Shown in pieces: positions 8,833 through 17,300 of a DNA stretch of 64,000 bases (position 1 is the stretch's first letter; each line of letters starts with the position of its first letter). The stretch comes from Clostridiaceae bacterium (GTDB lineage Bacteria; Bacillota; Clostridia; TANB77; CAG-508). The DNA lies in the NCBI GenBank assembly GCA_021771025.1, contig JAETPW010000009.1, positions 1 through 64,000 on the forward strand, read 5' to 3'. Under the pieces are notes generated by a model. The model did not search any database. It was not told the origin of the DNA and worked only from the letters and a program-made list of their open reading frames with translations. The translations under genes were made by a program, and so were the position numbers.

Positions 8833-11280
8833 TTATTTAGCTAAAAACTTAAACACCATAACACTCATATCGTCTTTAGCTACTCCGAAGTTATTATCAA
8901 TTGCTTCTTGCAAAACTAAGTCTGCTATTTTTTTAGTATTGGTACTTTCAATATCCTCTAATAGATAGCGAACCCAGAGTTCCTTATTTTTGTATTCTAC
9001 GTTGGAATCCAATATTCCGTCTGAACACATTAAAATAATTTCTCCACTTTCTATGTCTCGATCCATGACTTTCATATTGGTTTGTGGAATCATTCCTGCT
9101 GGAAGTGAGTTAGCCTTTACAATTTGTACTTTTTTACGGTTTTTGATATAGGTAGGGCAAGCTCCACTTTTAATGAATTCTACGCTTCCTTTGTATAAAT
9201 CTACAATAGCTATGTCTAAGGTAGAAAATACTTCATCATTCTGATTCATTAGGCTTGTGTTTATTAGTTCTAATGAGGTATCTTTTTCAAAACCAGATAA
9301 TAACAAATTTTCTAACATTTTTAAGGCTTGGCTACTACTTTGTTTAGCTTCATTACCTGATCCCATTCCATCACTTATGGCTACTAAATATTTTCCGTCT
9401 TTTAAACGAATAGATAACATACTGTCACCAGATACGTTACTTTTTTGTTTTGTTTTCTCTGCGGTTCCCAATGCCATTACGTATTTATCGTCTGATAAAA
9501 ATTGATAGCGGTTTCCTCTACTTACTTCTTCGTCATAAACAATTGGCTCCCCTAATACATCCGTTACTATTTTTTCTACCACTGGTTTGTCTAATGGTTT
9601 GTCTTCTGGCACATACAGTTCGATAAAAAATCTTCCTTGTCCTTCTTCTCGCGTAACAGATACCTCTTGTACTTCTATTTCTCTTTGTTTTAATAATTCT
9701 ATGATTTGTCTTTTTTCTTTTGTGTATTCTTCTTCTTTTTCTAAATCCTTTTCTAAGGTCTGTGCTAGGTCAGATATGACTTTGGATACTCCACTTAATT
9801 GAGATTTCATGTTTTTGCGGTTTTCTTCCATCTTTTTCATCCAAACAAAACTTGATTTACTGATTTTGTAGGACATATTGATGACTCTGACCATTTGAGT
9901 GATGTTTTCTTCTAAAAAATCACTGATTTGTTTATCGTCAAATCCAACAATATAACTGTTTTCTTTGGCGAATATGGAAAGTAGATCTTCCCTTGTTATT
10001 TCTTGCTTGTCCATTAAGGTGGTGAAAACATGATCGATAATCGGTCCATCTACGGAAACCATTTCGTCATACAACATATTTTGTTCATACCCTCTTAAAT
10101 TATCTAATAATTCTGAAATAAAAATTTGTTTATTGTGCTTTTTTTGGTCTTGAGGAGTTGTTTCTAGTTCTTTGCTTTCATAACTATTAGCCATTTGTTC
10201 GATGGTTTCTGATACTTGATTTAACTGGGTTGCTGTTTCTTTACTTCTGGTTAGTGTGCCACTAGGAAATGCAGGTAAGAAATGTGTGTTTCCCATAAAT
10301 TCTTCAATATTAATTTGTACTGATTTTGGTACGGCGAGTAAACCTATAGAAGCAATTAAGATTTCTTTAAAGTGAATGAGTTCTACCGTATATCCATTAG
10401 ATACATACGCTAGAACAACATTTCCTAGGCAAAATCCAATGATGACTCCTAATTTTCCAAATCGATTTAGAATTCCCGCTATCATTCCAGATATGGCAAA
10501 TGCTGCTACTGTCATCGGGTCTGATGCGGTAATTACCCCTAAGGTAACTCCTATGGTTACCCCTGCAGTTGTTCCTACTAAAATGCCATTCTTCCATCCT
10601 AAAATTAAGACAATCAAGATACTTAAAATATTGCGGATGGAAAATCCTAAAACAGATAACTCACCAAAACAACTAATTCCTATGGCTAATAATAGGCTTG
10701 CTCCTAATACTTCTTCGATCGAAAAGGCTTTTTTCTCTCGAAAGTCTTGTAATACGATTAAGGAATTGACGAAAATTTTGTAAAAGACAACGGCTATCAT
10801 GGCAAACGAAATTCCTGACAAAACATCATATAGGGTAAATCCTGTTATGCCTATTTTGGCCATTTGTACAATAAGGCTAGCCATGAATACATGCTTAGCT
10901 AGTTTGATCTTTTCGTTTTTTTCTTCTTCATTGATTCTTGGTTTGATGAGAAAAATAGATACAACTAAGACAAAAGCAGTTAACAAATAAGCAAGTGCAC
11001 CTTCTATCCCAAAGCGAATGCTACTACCGATTAACCCTGCTATGACTACTCCTAAAATAGGAATGGAATTTCCTAATGAGGCTGCCATCATACTAATACC
11101 AAAAGGGGCAATCCCCCCACTAATTCCTACCATAGATGTCATGAAAGAAAGAACATAAAGGGGTATATTTTGCTTGTCAAAAACATGCGCAAAGATAGCC
11201 CATTTTTTATGTTCTTTTTGGTCTTTTGTATTTGTTTTATTTTCTATATCAATTGTACTTTCATTAATATTTTGAAACAT
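8833..11280 (-). CDS. spoIIE: Stage II sporulation protein E (PP2C-type phosphatase)
   Basis: An 815-residue protein with the full SpoIIE layout: a long polytopic N-terminal half (about ten hydrophobic segments, residues about 45-340), a charged coiled-coil middle (about 345-580) and a C-terminal PP2C-type phosphatase. Phosphatase motifs are ISDGMGSG (about 637-644), CSDGILDSN and KDDMSVMVF near the end, supplying the metal-binding aspartates. SpoIIE dephosphorylates SpoIIAA to release sigma-F in the forespore and also localises to the asymmetric septum. The frame can be read from a GTG at 11289, but AGAGG lies eight bases before the ATG at 11280, so I chose that. The call shows that the organism sporulates. 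Confidence 0.95.
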   Translation of the reverse strand: MFQNINESTIDIENKTNTKDQKEHKKWAIFAHVFDKQNIPLYVLSFMTSMVGISGGIAPFGISMMAASLGNSIPILGVVIAGLIGSSIRFGIEGALAYLLTAFVLVVSIFLIKPRINEEEKNEKIKLAKHVFMASLIVQMAKIGITGFTLYDVLSGISFAMIAVVFYKIFVNSLIVLQDFREKKAFSIEEVLGASLLLAIGISCFGELSVLGFSIRNILSILIVLILGWKNGILVGTTAGVTIGVTLGVITASDPMTVAAFAISGMIAGILNRFGKLGVIIGFCLGNVVLAYVSNGYTVELIHFKEILIASIGLLAVPKSVQINIEEFMGNTHFLPAFPSGTLTRSKETATQLNQVSETIEQMANSYESKELETTPQDQKKHNKQIFISELLDNLRGYEQNMLYDEMVSVDGPIIDHVFTTLMDKQEITREDLLSIFAKENSYIVGFDDKQISDFLEENITQMVRVINMSYKISKSSFVWMKKMEENRKNMKSQLSGVSKVISDLAQTLEKDLEKEEEYTKEKRQIIELLKQREIEVQEVSVTREEGQGRFFIELYVPEDKPLDKPVVEKIVTDVLGEPIVYDEEVSRGNRYQFLSDDKYVMALGTAEKTKQKSNVSGDSMLSIRLKDGKYLVAISDGMGSGNEAKQSSSQALKMLENLLLSGFEKDTSLELINTSLMNQNDEVFSTLDIAIVDLYKGSVEFIKSGACPTYIKNRKKVQIVKANSLPAGMIPQTNMKVMDRDIESGEIILMCSDGILDSNVEYKNKELWVRYLLEDIESTNTKKIADLVLQEAIDNNFGVAKDDMSVMVFKFLAK

Positions 11281-11762
11281 CCTTATCACCTCTTAAACTT
11301 TTTTATTTTATGCTATTTTACTACTTGTCCTTCGTATTTTTTGTCTTTTTGAGTCAGTCATGTTAAAAAAGTTTTTTACAAATTGTGATAGATAATTTAT
11401 TTTTGTTTTATTATTTATCTTTTTTGTGCTTTTATTTTATTATATTTTGGGGGAAATTGCAAGATGAATGAGAAAAAAGAAAAAATTGATGTTATTGGTT
11501 AATGGTTTTGAGGAAGAGGTCCGCTTCCAAGTGAAAAATGGGCTTATCTTATCCTAAATGAATTTAGTCTTCCATAGCAGGGTCTTTTTAAAACCCTTCG
11601 GTCCCTCACAAAGAAGCGGGTAATCGGGTTTTAAGCCTAACGGGGCCAACGGGAACTGTCAGACATAAATTTATTTAGGATAAGATAAGCCCATTTTTCA
11701 CTTGGAAGCTAGTTTTGTATATTATTTTGGCTTGTCATTTTTTGATTGGAATGTTATAGAAG
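11281..11762. other. intergenic stretch upstream of spoIIE, with inverted-repeat element
   Basis: A 480-base gap between mutS2 and spoIIE, both on the minus strand. The spoIIE-proximal 240 bases are AT-rich and should hold the spoIIE promoter; I could not place a convincing sigma-H or Spo0A site. The distal half holds the inverted-repeat element listed separately. Confidence 0.5.
11523..11709. repeat. 187-nt element with 43-bp inverted repeats (MITE-like or structured RNA)
   Basis: The arms at 11523-11565 and 11667-11709 are identical in 42 of 43 positions when inverted; the one difference would be a G-U pair in RNA. The arms begin GCTTCCAAGTGAAAAATGGG. The 101-nt core is much richer in G and C than its surroundings and contains GGGAACTGTCAGAC (11651-11664), which occurs again at 43652-43665. 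No reading frame is present. It could be a non-autonomous mobile element or a long hairpin RNA; the sequence alone does not decide. Confidence 0.8.
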
Positions 11763-13673
11763 TTATGGTAAATTGATTTCATTGCCTTCACAGTGTTTTC
11801 TCTCCATCATATGCCTTTTCTTTCTATCTTCAACACGGTCAAAAATAATGGAAAAATCATAATCTGGTGGATATAATTGGCTTGCTGGTATTTTTAATTT
11901 TAGTCGTTTATGATTGACTAAAAATTTTTCTTTTTTCCTTTGTACTAAAATTTCCCCTTTGTCGTTTGCTTCTTGACATACGATGGCTATTTTCTTTTCG
12001 GGTAGAATGATTACGCTATCTCCTCGTTTAAAATAATTGGCTACTTGCGATTTTTCTTTTTGGATTGGTTGCTTGATGATTTTAGGTACAGCGATTTCTT
12101 GTATTTTTTCTTTTGTTCCTTGGATTAGTTCAGGGTCTATTTTTTGCTGTGGATAGGATTGCTGATAGGCCTTTAACATCATACACTGTGGCATTCCTAA
12201 TTGTTTAGCAAGGTAAAGGGCTTGGCTTTCTCCTGATTTTCCTATTTCCAGCGTATAGAGGGGTTTTAGCGATTGACGGTCAAAAGCCATTCTGGCATTG
12301 GTGATCTCTTCTGCTTCTTCTGCATAGACTTTTACTTCTGGGTAGTGAGTAGTTGCTAAAAATAAGCATCTTTTGTTTCTTAATTCTTCTAAAATAGCAA
12401 TGGCTATCCCCATTCCTTCCGTTGGATCAGTTCCTGAGCCTAATTCGTCTAGTAGTACTAATGTTTCTTGTGTAGTTTGCTTTAATATATTCATCACATG
12501 AGATAAATGAGCAGAAAAGGTTGATAGGTTTTGTGCTAAATCTTGACCATCTCCTATATCGCATAAAATTTGATTGTGCATACTAATATCTGCTTCTTGA
12601 CAAGGAACGTGTAATCCACAACCAGCCATTAAACTAATGATTCCTACTGTTTTTAAGCAAACTGTTTTTCCTCCTGTATTAGGGCCAGTAATGATCATTC
12701 CTTGTAACCCATTGCCTAACCTAAAATCTAAAGGAATACATTTCTCTTTGGGTAATAACGGATGTTTGGCTTGTTTAAGATAAATGAATTGATTGGTATT
12801 CAAATGGGGTTCTATAGCTTGTAATGATAAGCTTAATTTTCCTTTGGCAAAAATAAAGTCTAATTCTTCTACTATTTTTTTGTTTTTCATAAAAATTTCA
12901 AATCCATCTGATAATTGAGCTGTTAGGGTATATAATATACGAATTTCTTCATTTTCTTCTATGGTTTTTAATTGATCTAGTTCTTCACTTAATTTGGTCA
13001 GCATAGTTGGTTCAATAAATAAAGTATCCCCTGATCTTGACTGATCAATTACGCTTCCTTGTATTTTATTCTTTGCTGATTTTTTGACTGGTAAACAAAT
13101 ACGTCCACTTTTGTAAGCAACAAAATCTTCATTACACCATTTTTTATTTGCTTGTAATAATGACTCGGCTTTGTTTTTTAATTTTTCTTCGGTTATGGCA
13201 ATGGACCTTCTGATTTCTTTTAAGTCTGAACTAGCATAGTCGTCTATCTGCCCATTTCGGATACATCTTTCTATTTCTATACGTGTTTCTTCTAAATCAA
13301 TGATTTCATCTGCTAGATAAGCGATTCCTACGGATAGACCTTTGGCATGATCTAAAAAGTTTTTTAGGCGTTTCATGGATTTTAAGGTTACTGCTATTAA
13401 CTCTAATTCTTCAGCTGATAACATTCCTCCCTTTTCGGCTATGGCTAAAATTTTGTCTATTTGTTTCATCGAAATGAGTGGGGGTGTACCAATTTTATCT
13501 AAAATGATTCTAGCTTCTGTTGTTTCCCTCATTTTAATTCGTAGTTCTATTTCTGATAAATAAGGGATTAATTGTTCAAATTGCTCTTTAGCCTTTTGGG
13601 TATAGCTATATTCTTTTAATTTCTCAATAATTTGATCAAATTCTAATAATTGAAATGTCTTTTGATTTTGCAT
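11763..13673 (-). CDS. mutS2: MutS2-like ATPase lacking the Smr domain
   Basis: A 636-residue MutS2-type protein. It has the N-terminal MutS2 clamp and coiled-coil region (about 1-310), Walker A GPNTGGKT at 330-337, the CDIGDGQDLAQNLSTFS signature at about 371-387 and Walker B LLDELGSGTDP at 407-417. Standard MutS2 proteins run to about 780 residues and end in a Smr endonuclease domain; here the sequence stops after a short basic tail (residues about 540-636) with no Smr motif. MutS2 proteins act in DNA recombination control and, in Bacillus, in splitting collided ribosomes; the Smr-less form may keep only the clamp/ATPase role. AAAGGAG precedes the ATG. Its 240-nt leader looks like an attenuator. 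Confidence 0.88.
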   Translation of the reverse strand: MQNQKTFQLLEFDQIIEKLKEYSYTQKAKEQFEQLIPYLSEIELRIKMRETTEARIILDKIGTPPLISMKQIDKILAIAEKGGMLSAEELELIAVTLKSMKRLKNFLDHAKGLSVGIAYLADEIIDLEETRIEIERCIRNGQIDDYASSDLKEIRRSIAITEEKLKNKAESLLQANKKWCNEDFVAYKSGRICLPVKKSAKNKIQGSVIDQSRSGDTLFIEPTMLTKLSEELDQLKTIEENEEIRILYTLTAQLSDGFEIFMKNKKIVEELDFIFAKGKLSLSLQAIEPHLNTNQFIYLKQAKHPLLPKEKCIPLDFRLGNGLQGMIITGPNTGGKTVCLKTVGIISLMAGCGLHVPCQEADISMHNQILCDIGDGQDLAQNLSTFSAHLSHVMNILKQTTQETLVLLDELGSGTDPTEGMGIAIAILEELRNKRCLFLATTHYPEVKVYAEEAEEITNARMAFDRQSLKPLYTLEIGKSGESQALYLAKQLGMPQCMMLKAYQQSYPQQKIDPELIQGTKEKIQEIAVPKIIKQPIQKEKSQVANYFKRGDSVIILPEKKIAIVCQEANDKGEILVQRKKEKFLVNHKRLKLKIPASQLYPPDYDFSIIFDRVEDRKKRHMMERKHCEGNEINLP

Positions 13674-13717
13674 AGTAATTCTCCTTTTTTATTTTTTTAG
13701 GGTTAAGAAAAATAGAA

Positions 13718-13758
13718 AAGCAAAAACCTACTGTCTTGCTTAACAAACAGACAATAGG
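13718..13758 (-). terminator. leader terminator hairpin upstream of mutS2
   Basis: On the minus strand CCTATTGTCT pairs with AGACAGTAGG around a 12-base loop and is followed by TTTTTG. It lies about 45 bases before the mutS2 start and inside its transcript, so it would act as a premature terminator. Confidence 0.75.
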
Positions 13759-13809
13759 CTGATCTTTTCTATTACCCCTATCTTCTTATCTTTCTTGTCT
13801 TTGTTAGGC
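13741..13809 (-). promoter_or_regulatory. candidate antiterminator pairing in the mutS2 leader
   Basis: CCTAACAAAGACA (13797-13809, minus strand) can pair with TGTCTGTTTGTTA (13741-13753), with a two-base bulge. The second arm overlaps the 5' side and loop of the terminator, so the two structures exclude each other. This is the expected layout of a transcription attenuator. Confidence 0.6.
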
Positions 13810-13861
13810 ACAACAATAAAACCCTTAAAAAAGTTACTTCTTAAGAATATTATTTGGTTTT

Positions 13862-13891
13862 TTATGCTTTTCTAACAAATACAATTAACAA
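13862..13891 (-). CDS. possible leader peptide uORF of mutS2
   Basis: A nine-codon frame starting at TTG, reading MLIVFVRKA then TAA, with AAGGAAG eight bases upstream. It lies between the mutS2 promoter and the leader terminator. A shorter GTG frame (four codons) overlaps it. If translated, ribosome position here could control which leader hairpin forms. No homology support; the call rests on placement and ribosome site. Confidence 0.35.
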   Translation of the reverse strand: MLIVFVRKA

Positions 13892-13922
13892 AAAGACACT
13901 TCCTTTTTCTATTATCACTTAT

Positions 13923-13951
13923 AGAATACACTATTTTTTAGCTAAAGTCAA
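13923..13951 (-). promoter_or_regulatory. sigma-A type promoter of mutS2
   Basis: TTGACT-17-TATTCT on the minus strand. Transcription would start near 13916, giving a leader of about 240 nt before mutS2. It lies well downstream of the terminator of the surface-protein cassette, so mutS2 is an independent unit. Confidence 0.6.
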
Positions 13952-14180
13952 TGGGAAAATTTTCTTACTAAATCTTCTCTGTTATTCGTTAATAGTTTTA
14001 CACTAAAGTAGCTCTGAACTCGGTAACCAGTAGCTTTTCTCTTAATGAAATGCCATCATTTGTGTAAGTAGTTGAATAATCGTCACGATTACTAGCTGGA
14101 TATCAGTACTATAAAAACTAATAAGCAAAATCAAACAAAGTTCAACCAAAATTGAAACACCATTACAACTAAAAATAAAT
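13952..14180. other. intergenic stretch between mutS2 promoter and cassette-1 terminator
   Basis: AT-rich, no credible gene or clear repeat seen. Confidence 0.4.
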
Positions 14181-14233
14181 AAAAAAATAGAGAACACACA
14201 CCACATAAATGGTGAAATATTCTCTATTTTTTA
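14181..14233 (-). terminator. intrinsic terminator of surface cassette 1
   Basis: AAAAAATAGAGAA pairs with TTCTCTATTTTTT, with an inner CACCA/TGGTG pairing. U-runs on both strands. It lies about 105 bases after the A1 stop codon, matching terminators at similar positions in cassettes 2 and 3. Confidence 0.8.
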
Positions 14234-14310
14234 ATCGAGCATACTTTTTATCAACTAAGGATAATATCTTCTCTTCCACCATAAACAAAAGTTTAGATTA
14301 CTCTATTTTT

Positions 14311-14368
14311 TGGACCCTGTCCCAGATTTAGCAATTTTACCTTTTTTTACCCCGTCCCCAAATTGGGA
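14311..14368 (-). repeat. GC-rich 3'-end repeat overlapping the end of gene A1
   Basis: Two blocks on the minus strand: CCCAATTTGGGGACGGGGTA, then GGGACAGGGT about 30 bases on. The first block lies inside the A1 frame and encodes PIWGRGK of its last residues; the stop codon follows just after. Confidence 0.85.
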
Positions 14369-17300
14369 GTAGTATTCCTAGTGCAACGAGTAATATGATC
14401 AATAGTGTTATTGGCAATATTGGGCTCTTGTTTTCTCCTGTACTTGGGGCTATGATGATTTCTTGAGTTGTGCTGTCGTCTGTTTCTTGGTTAGTTTTGT
14501 TTGGTATATAGTTTCCTGGGGTGTTAGTTGTTTTTGCTCCTCCTGGTTTGTCAATTAAGATGATTTCGGCTTGGTTGTCAAAGTTGGCGTCATCTTCACT
14601 AGCTAGTACTTTGCTGACTTTCATTAGAGCACTTTCGCTTCCTGCTGTTTTTCCTAGCGAGTTATCTGCTGGTGCTAGCTTTTTACCGTGATATTCCATG
14701 TAGTCAGTTACATAAATTTGGGTGTCTTCGATGTCCTTACTATTTACAACTTTACTTGATACAATGCCTTTGTATCTTCCTGATGATTTTAAGTCTTTTA
14801 AGGTTAGGGCTTCCCAACGGTATTCTACATTGGTTGGATCACCAGCAATGAAGTTTGATTTTGTGTCTAAGTAGTCGATAATTCTGGTTGGTGTTATGGT
14901 GATGACTTCTCCTTGTTTGTTTCCAAATTGGTAGAATTCTTGTGAACGATAGTCAAGTTCACTTCGGTTGGTTACGGTTAGTCGATATTCCATTTCTACT
15001 GTTGTTCCTTGGATTAGTTCACTATCTAGTTCTATTTTAGCAAATCCGTTGTTGATGGCTAGACCATCTGGCCCAACGTTTGGAGGCATTTGGGTTAAGT
15101 AGTTTCCGACTAGATTTCCGTTTTCGTCTAGCTGTGCTGTTAGTAGGGTTTGTCCATTGGCTAGGGTTAGGGTTAATTTTGTTAGTACTTTGTCCATGGT
15201 TACTCTTTGCCTTGGTCTTTCGATGATTCCAAAGTTGATGTTTTTTACTTCATAGGCTTTAGCTACTTCTTGATACGATAAGTTGGTTATGGTGAAAATG
15301 TCCCTATCTTGATAATCAATTAAAAATTGCATGATTGGCGTACTTGAGTTCATGTGTCTTTCGGTTACCTGAGTTGTGTAGTTGTACCCTTTTCCACCTG
15401 CTACCTCAGTATTGGTATTGGTGTTTAACTCGTTGTCTATGGTTTGCCTTAAGGTGTAATCGTCTAGTGCATGAGTATAGGACGTATTTTCATTTTGCTT
15501 ATAGAAGTGTTTATCAGCTTGCTCACGTGTATATCGTGCTTTGTCATAAACTGTTGCTTTGTAGTTTTCTACTACGTTTTCGTATGGTACTTGCTGATGG
15601 TTAACGATTTTTACGGTTCCGTCTCCCCAAGTGTATTTTAAGACATATTCTCCTGGAACAAATCCGGTTATCGTAAATTTACCTGTTCCTTCTGTGGAAG
15701 TTTGACATTCGGCGTTTGTCCATTCTCCTTTTCCGTCTGGTCCTCCTGTTTCGTTAAAGATTTTGGCTACTTCTCCGGTGATTTCTCCTCTTTCGTTTAC
15801 TTTGATTAATTCAACTTTTACTCCTCCTACTCCATTTTCTGTATCTGGATCGTACTGTCCATTTCCTTGTCTAGTTTCTCCTTGCCTTGCCTCATTTTGT
15901 GTAATTTGGCCAGAAGGCGTAGTGTCTTTTGGGTCTTTGTCTTCAAATACAGTTCCTGATACTTGTCTTGGTGTGGCTAATACTAGTTCTAATGGTGGAG
16001 CAATATCAGTATCGTCTTCATAACTTGAAGTGTCTCCTGGTACAGCATTTCCCGGTACTGAGTCTTTGTCTACTGCTGCACAGGTTCTGGTTGCTGCTTC
16101 GTCGTAATAGCATCCATAAGAATTGATTTCTACTACATTGTTTAAGTATGAATCAACTTGGCTTGCCGGATCTTTTTGGGCAAGCAAGATATTTACTACT
16201 GTTTCTCGTGGTAAGTCAAATTGTAAGTAGAAGTATGATAATTGTTGTGGCTGAATTAAGGCATTTGTTTCGATTATTGCTTTGTTGTATTTTCCCTCAG
16301 TGCCTTGTTCAGTGATGGCTAAGTTTCCGGAAAGGTTTCCTTTTTCGTCTATTTGTGTTCCTGCTGCTTGTATTCTACCATAACGGCTATCGTAGTAATC
16401 AACTACCGTTTTTACTGTAGCTGGTAAAGCTTCTTCATTTTTCATTGCTATGCGGTAAGTTACGGTTACCTTTAGGTTGTTTTCTTGATGTTCTGCATCA
16501 TTAAATTCTGCATCTGCTTGGTAAATTGGTCGTTTATAAGATCCATTACGGTATTTGTCTCCAAATTTCACCCCTACATTCCAAGAAGGATCTTGATCGG
16601 CTGGAGTGTTTTGACTAGTTTCAAAACGTGATCCGTAGCGGTAAAGGTGACCATATCCATTGATTTGTAAAACTACATGATCAATGTCTTGCATTAAGGC
16701 TAAGTCAGTTTGTACTTTACGATAAAGACCAAGGTTGACTGATGTGATATTTCCTGTGTCATTGGCTACTAAAGAATAACCCGCTTCTTTAGTTGAAGAT
16801 GTCATAATGCATTGGTTCATTTCTTCTCTAATCGATGATGAAGCTGTTCCTTCCTTCTTATCATAAGATACTTCATAACCATTATTTCCTTGATTATCTT
16901 TTGTAATAACAGAATTTTCCCCTGCTGATTCTACTGTTGTAAATTTTTGGTCAAATTCATCACGTTTGTTTGCTGTTTCTTTGGCTTTTGATCCATTGGC
17001 TTTATCTAAATGGGTGGTAACATCTCGGTAAATTAACCCATTATAACTAAATTCAAGATGTGCAGTAGGAAGACTGGCAATTAACATTTTATCAAAGCGA
17101 TACGCCCCACTAGCATTGGTTGTGGTTTCTGCTTCTATTTTGCTTCCATTGACAAAACGTACGGTAACACCTGCTAGTAATCTATCGTTTTTGTCTTTAT
17201 CATGGTCTAGGTATAAATCATTACGCAAAGTTTCTTTTCCGTCATCATATACGGCATCTTCCCAAACGTATCCAGATACATTGATGTATTTCTTTTCGTT

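Noticed and set aside
10376..10783. 135-codon plus-strand frame opposite spoIIE.
   Set aside because: Shadow of the membrane-rich half of spoIIE; composition follows the other strand.
11566..11666. Possible 5S rRNA remnant: CCATAGCAGGG near the start and GGGAACTGTCAGAC near the end resemble the two ends of a 5S rRNA.
   Set aside because: The middle does not fit a 5S fold, the core is too short, and the similarity is to proteobacterial rather than clostridial 5S 3' ends. Recorded only as a structured element.
13674..13951. T-box or known riboswitch in the mutS2 leader.
   Set aside because: No T-box signature and no recognised metabolite-binding core; the attenuator reading fits better.
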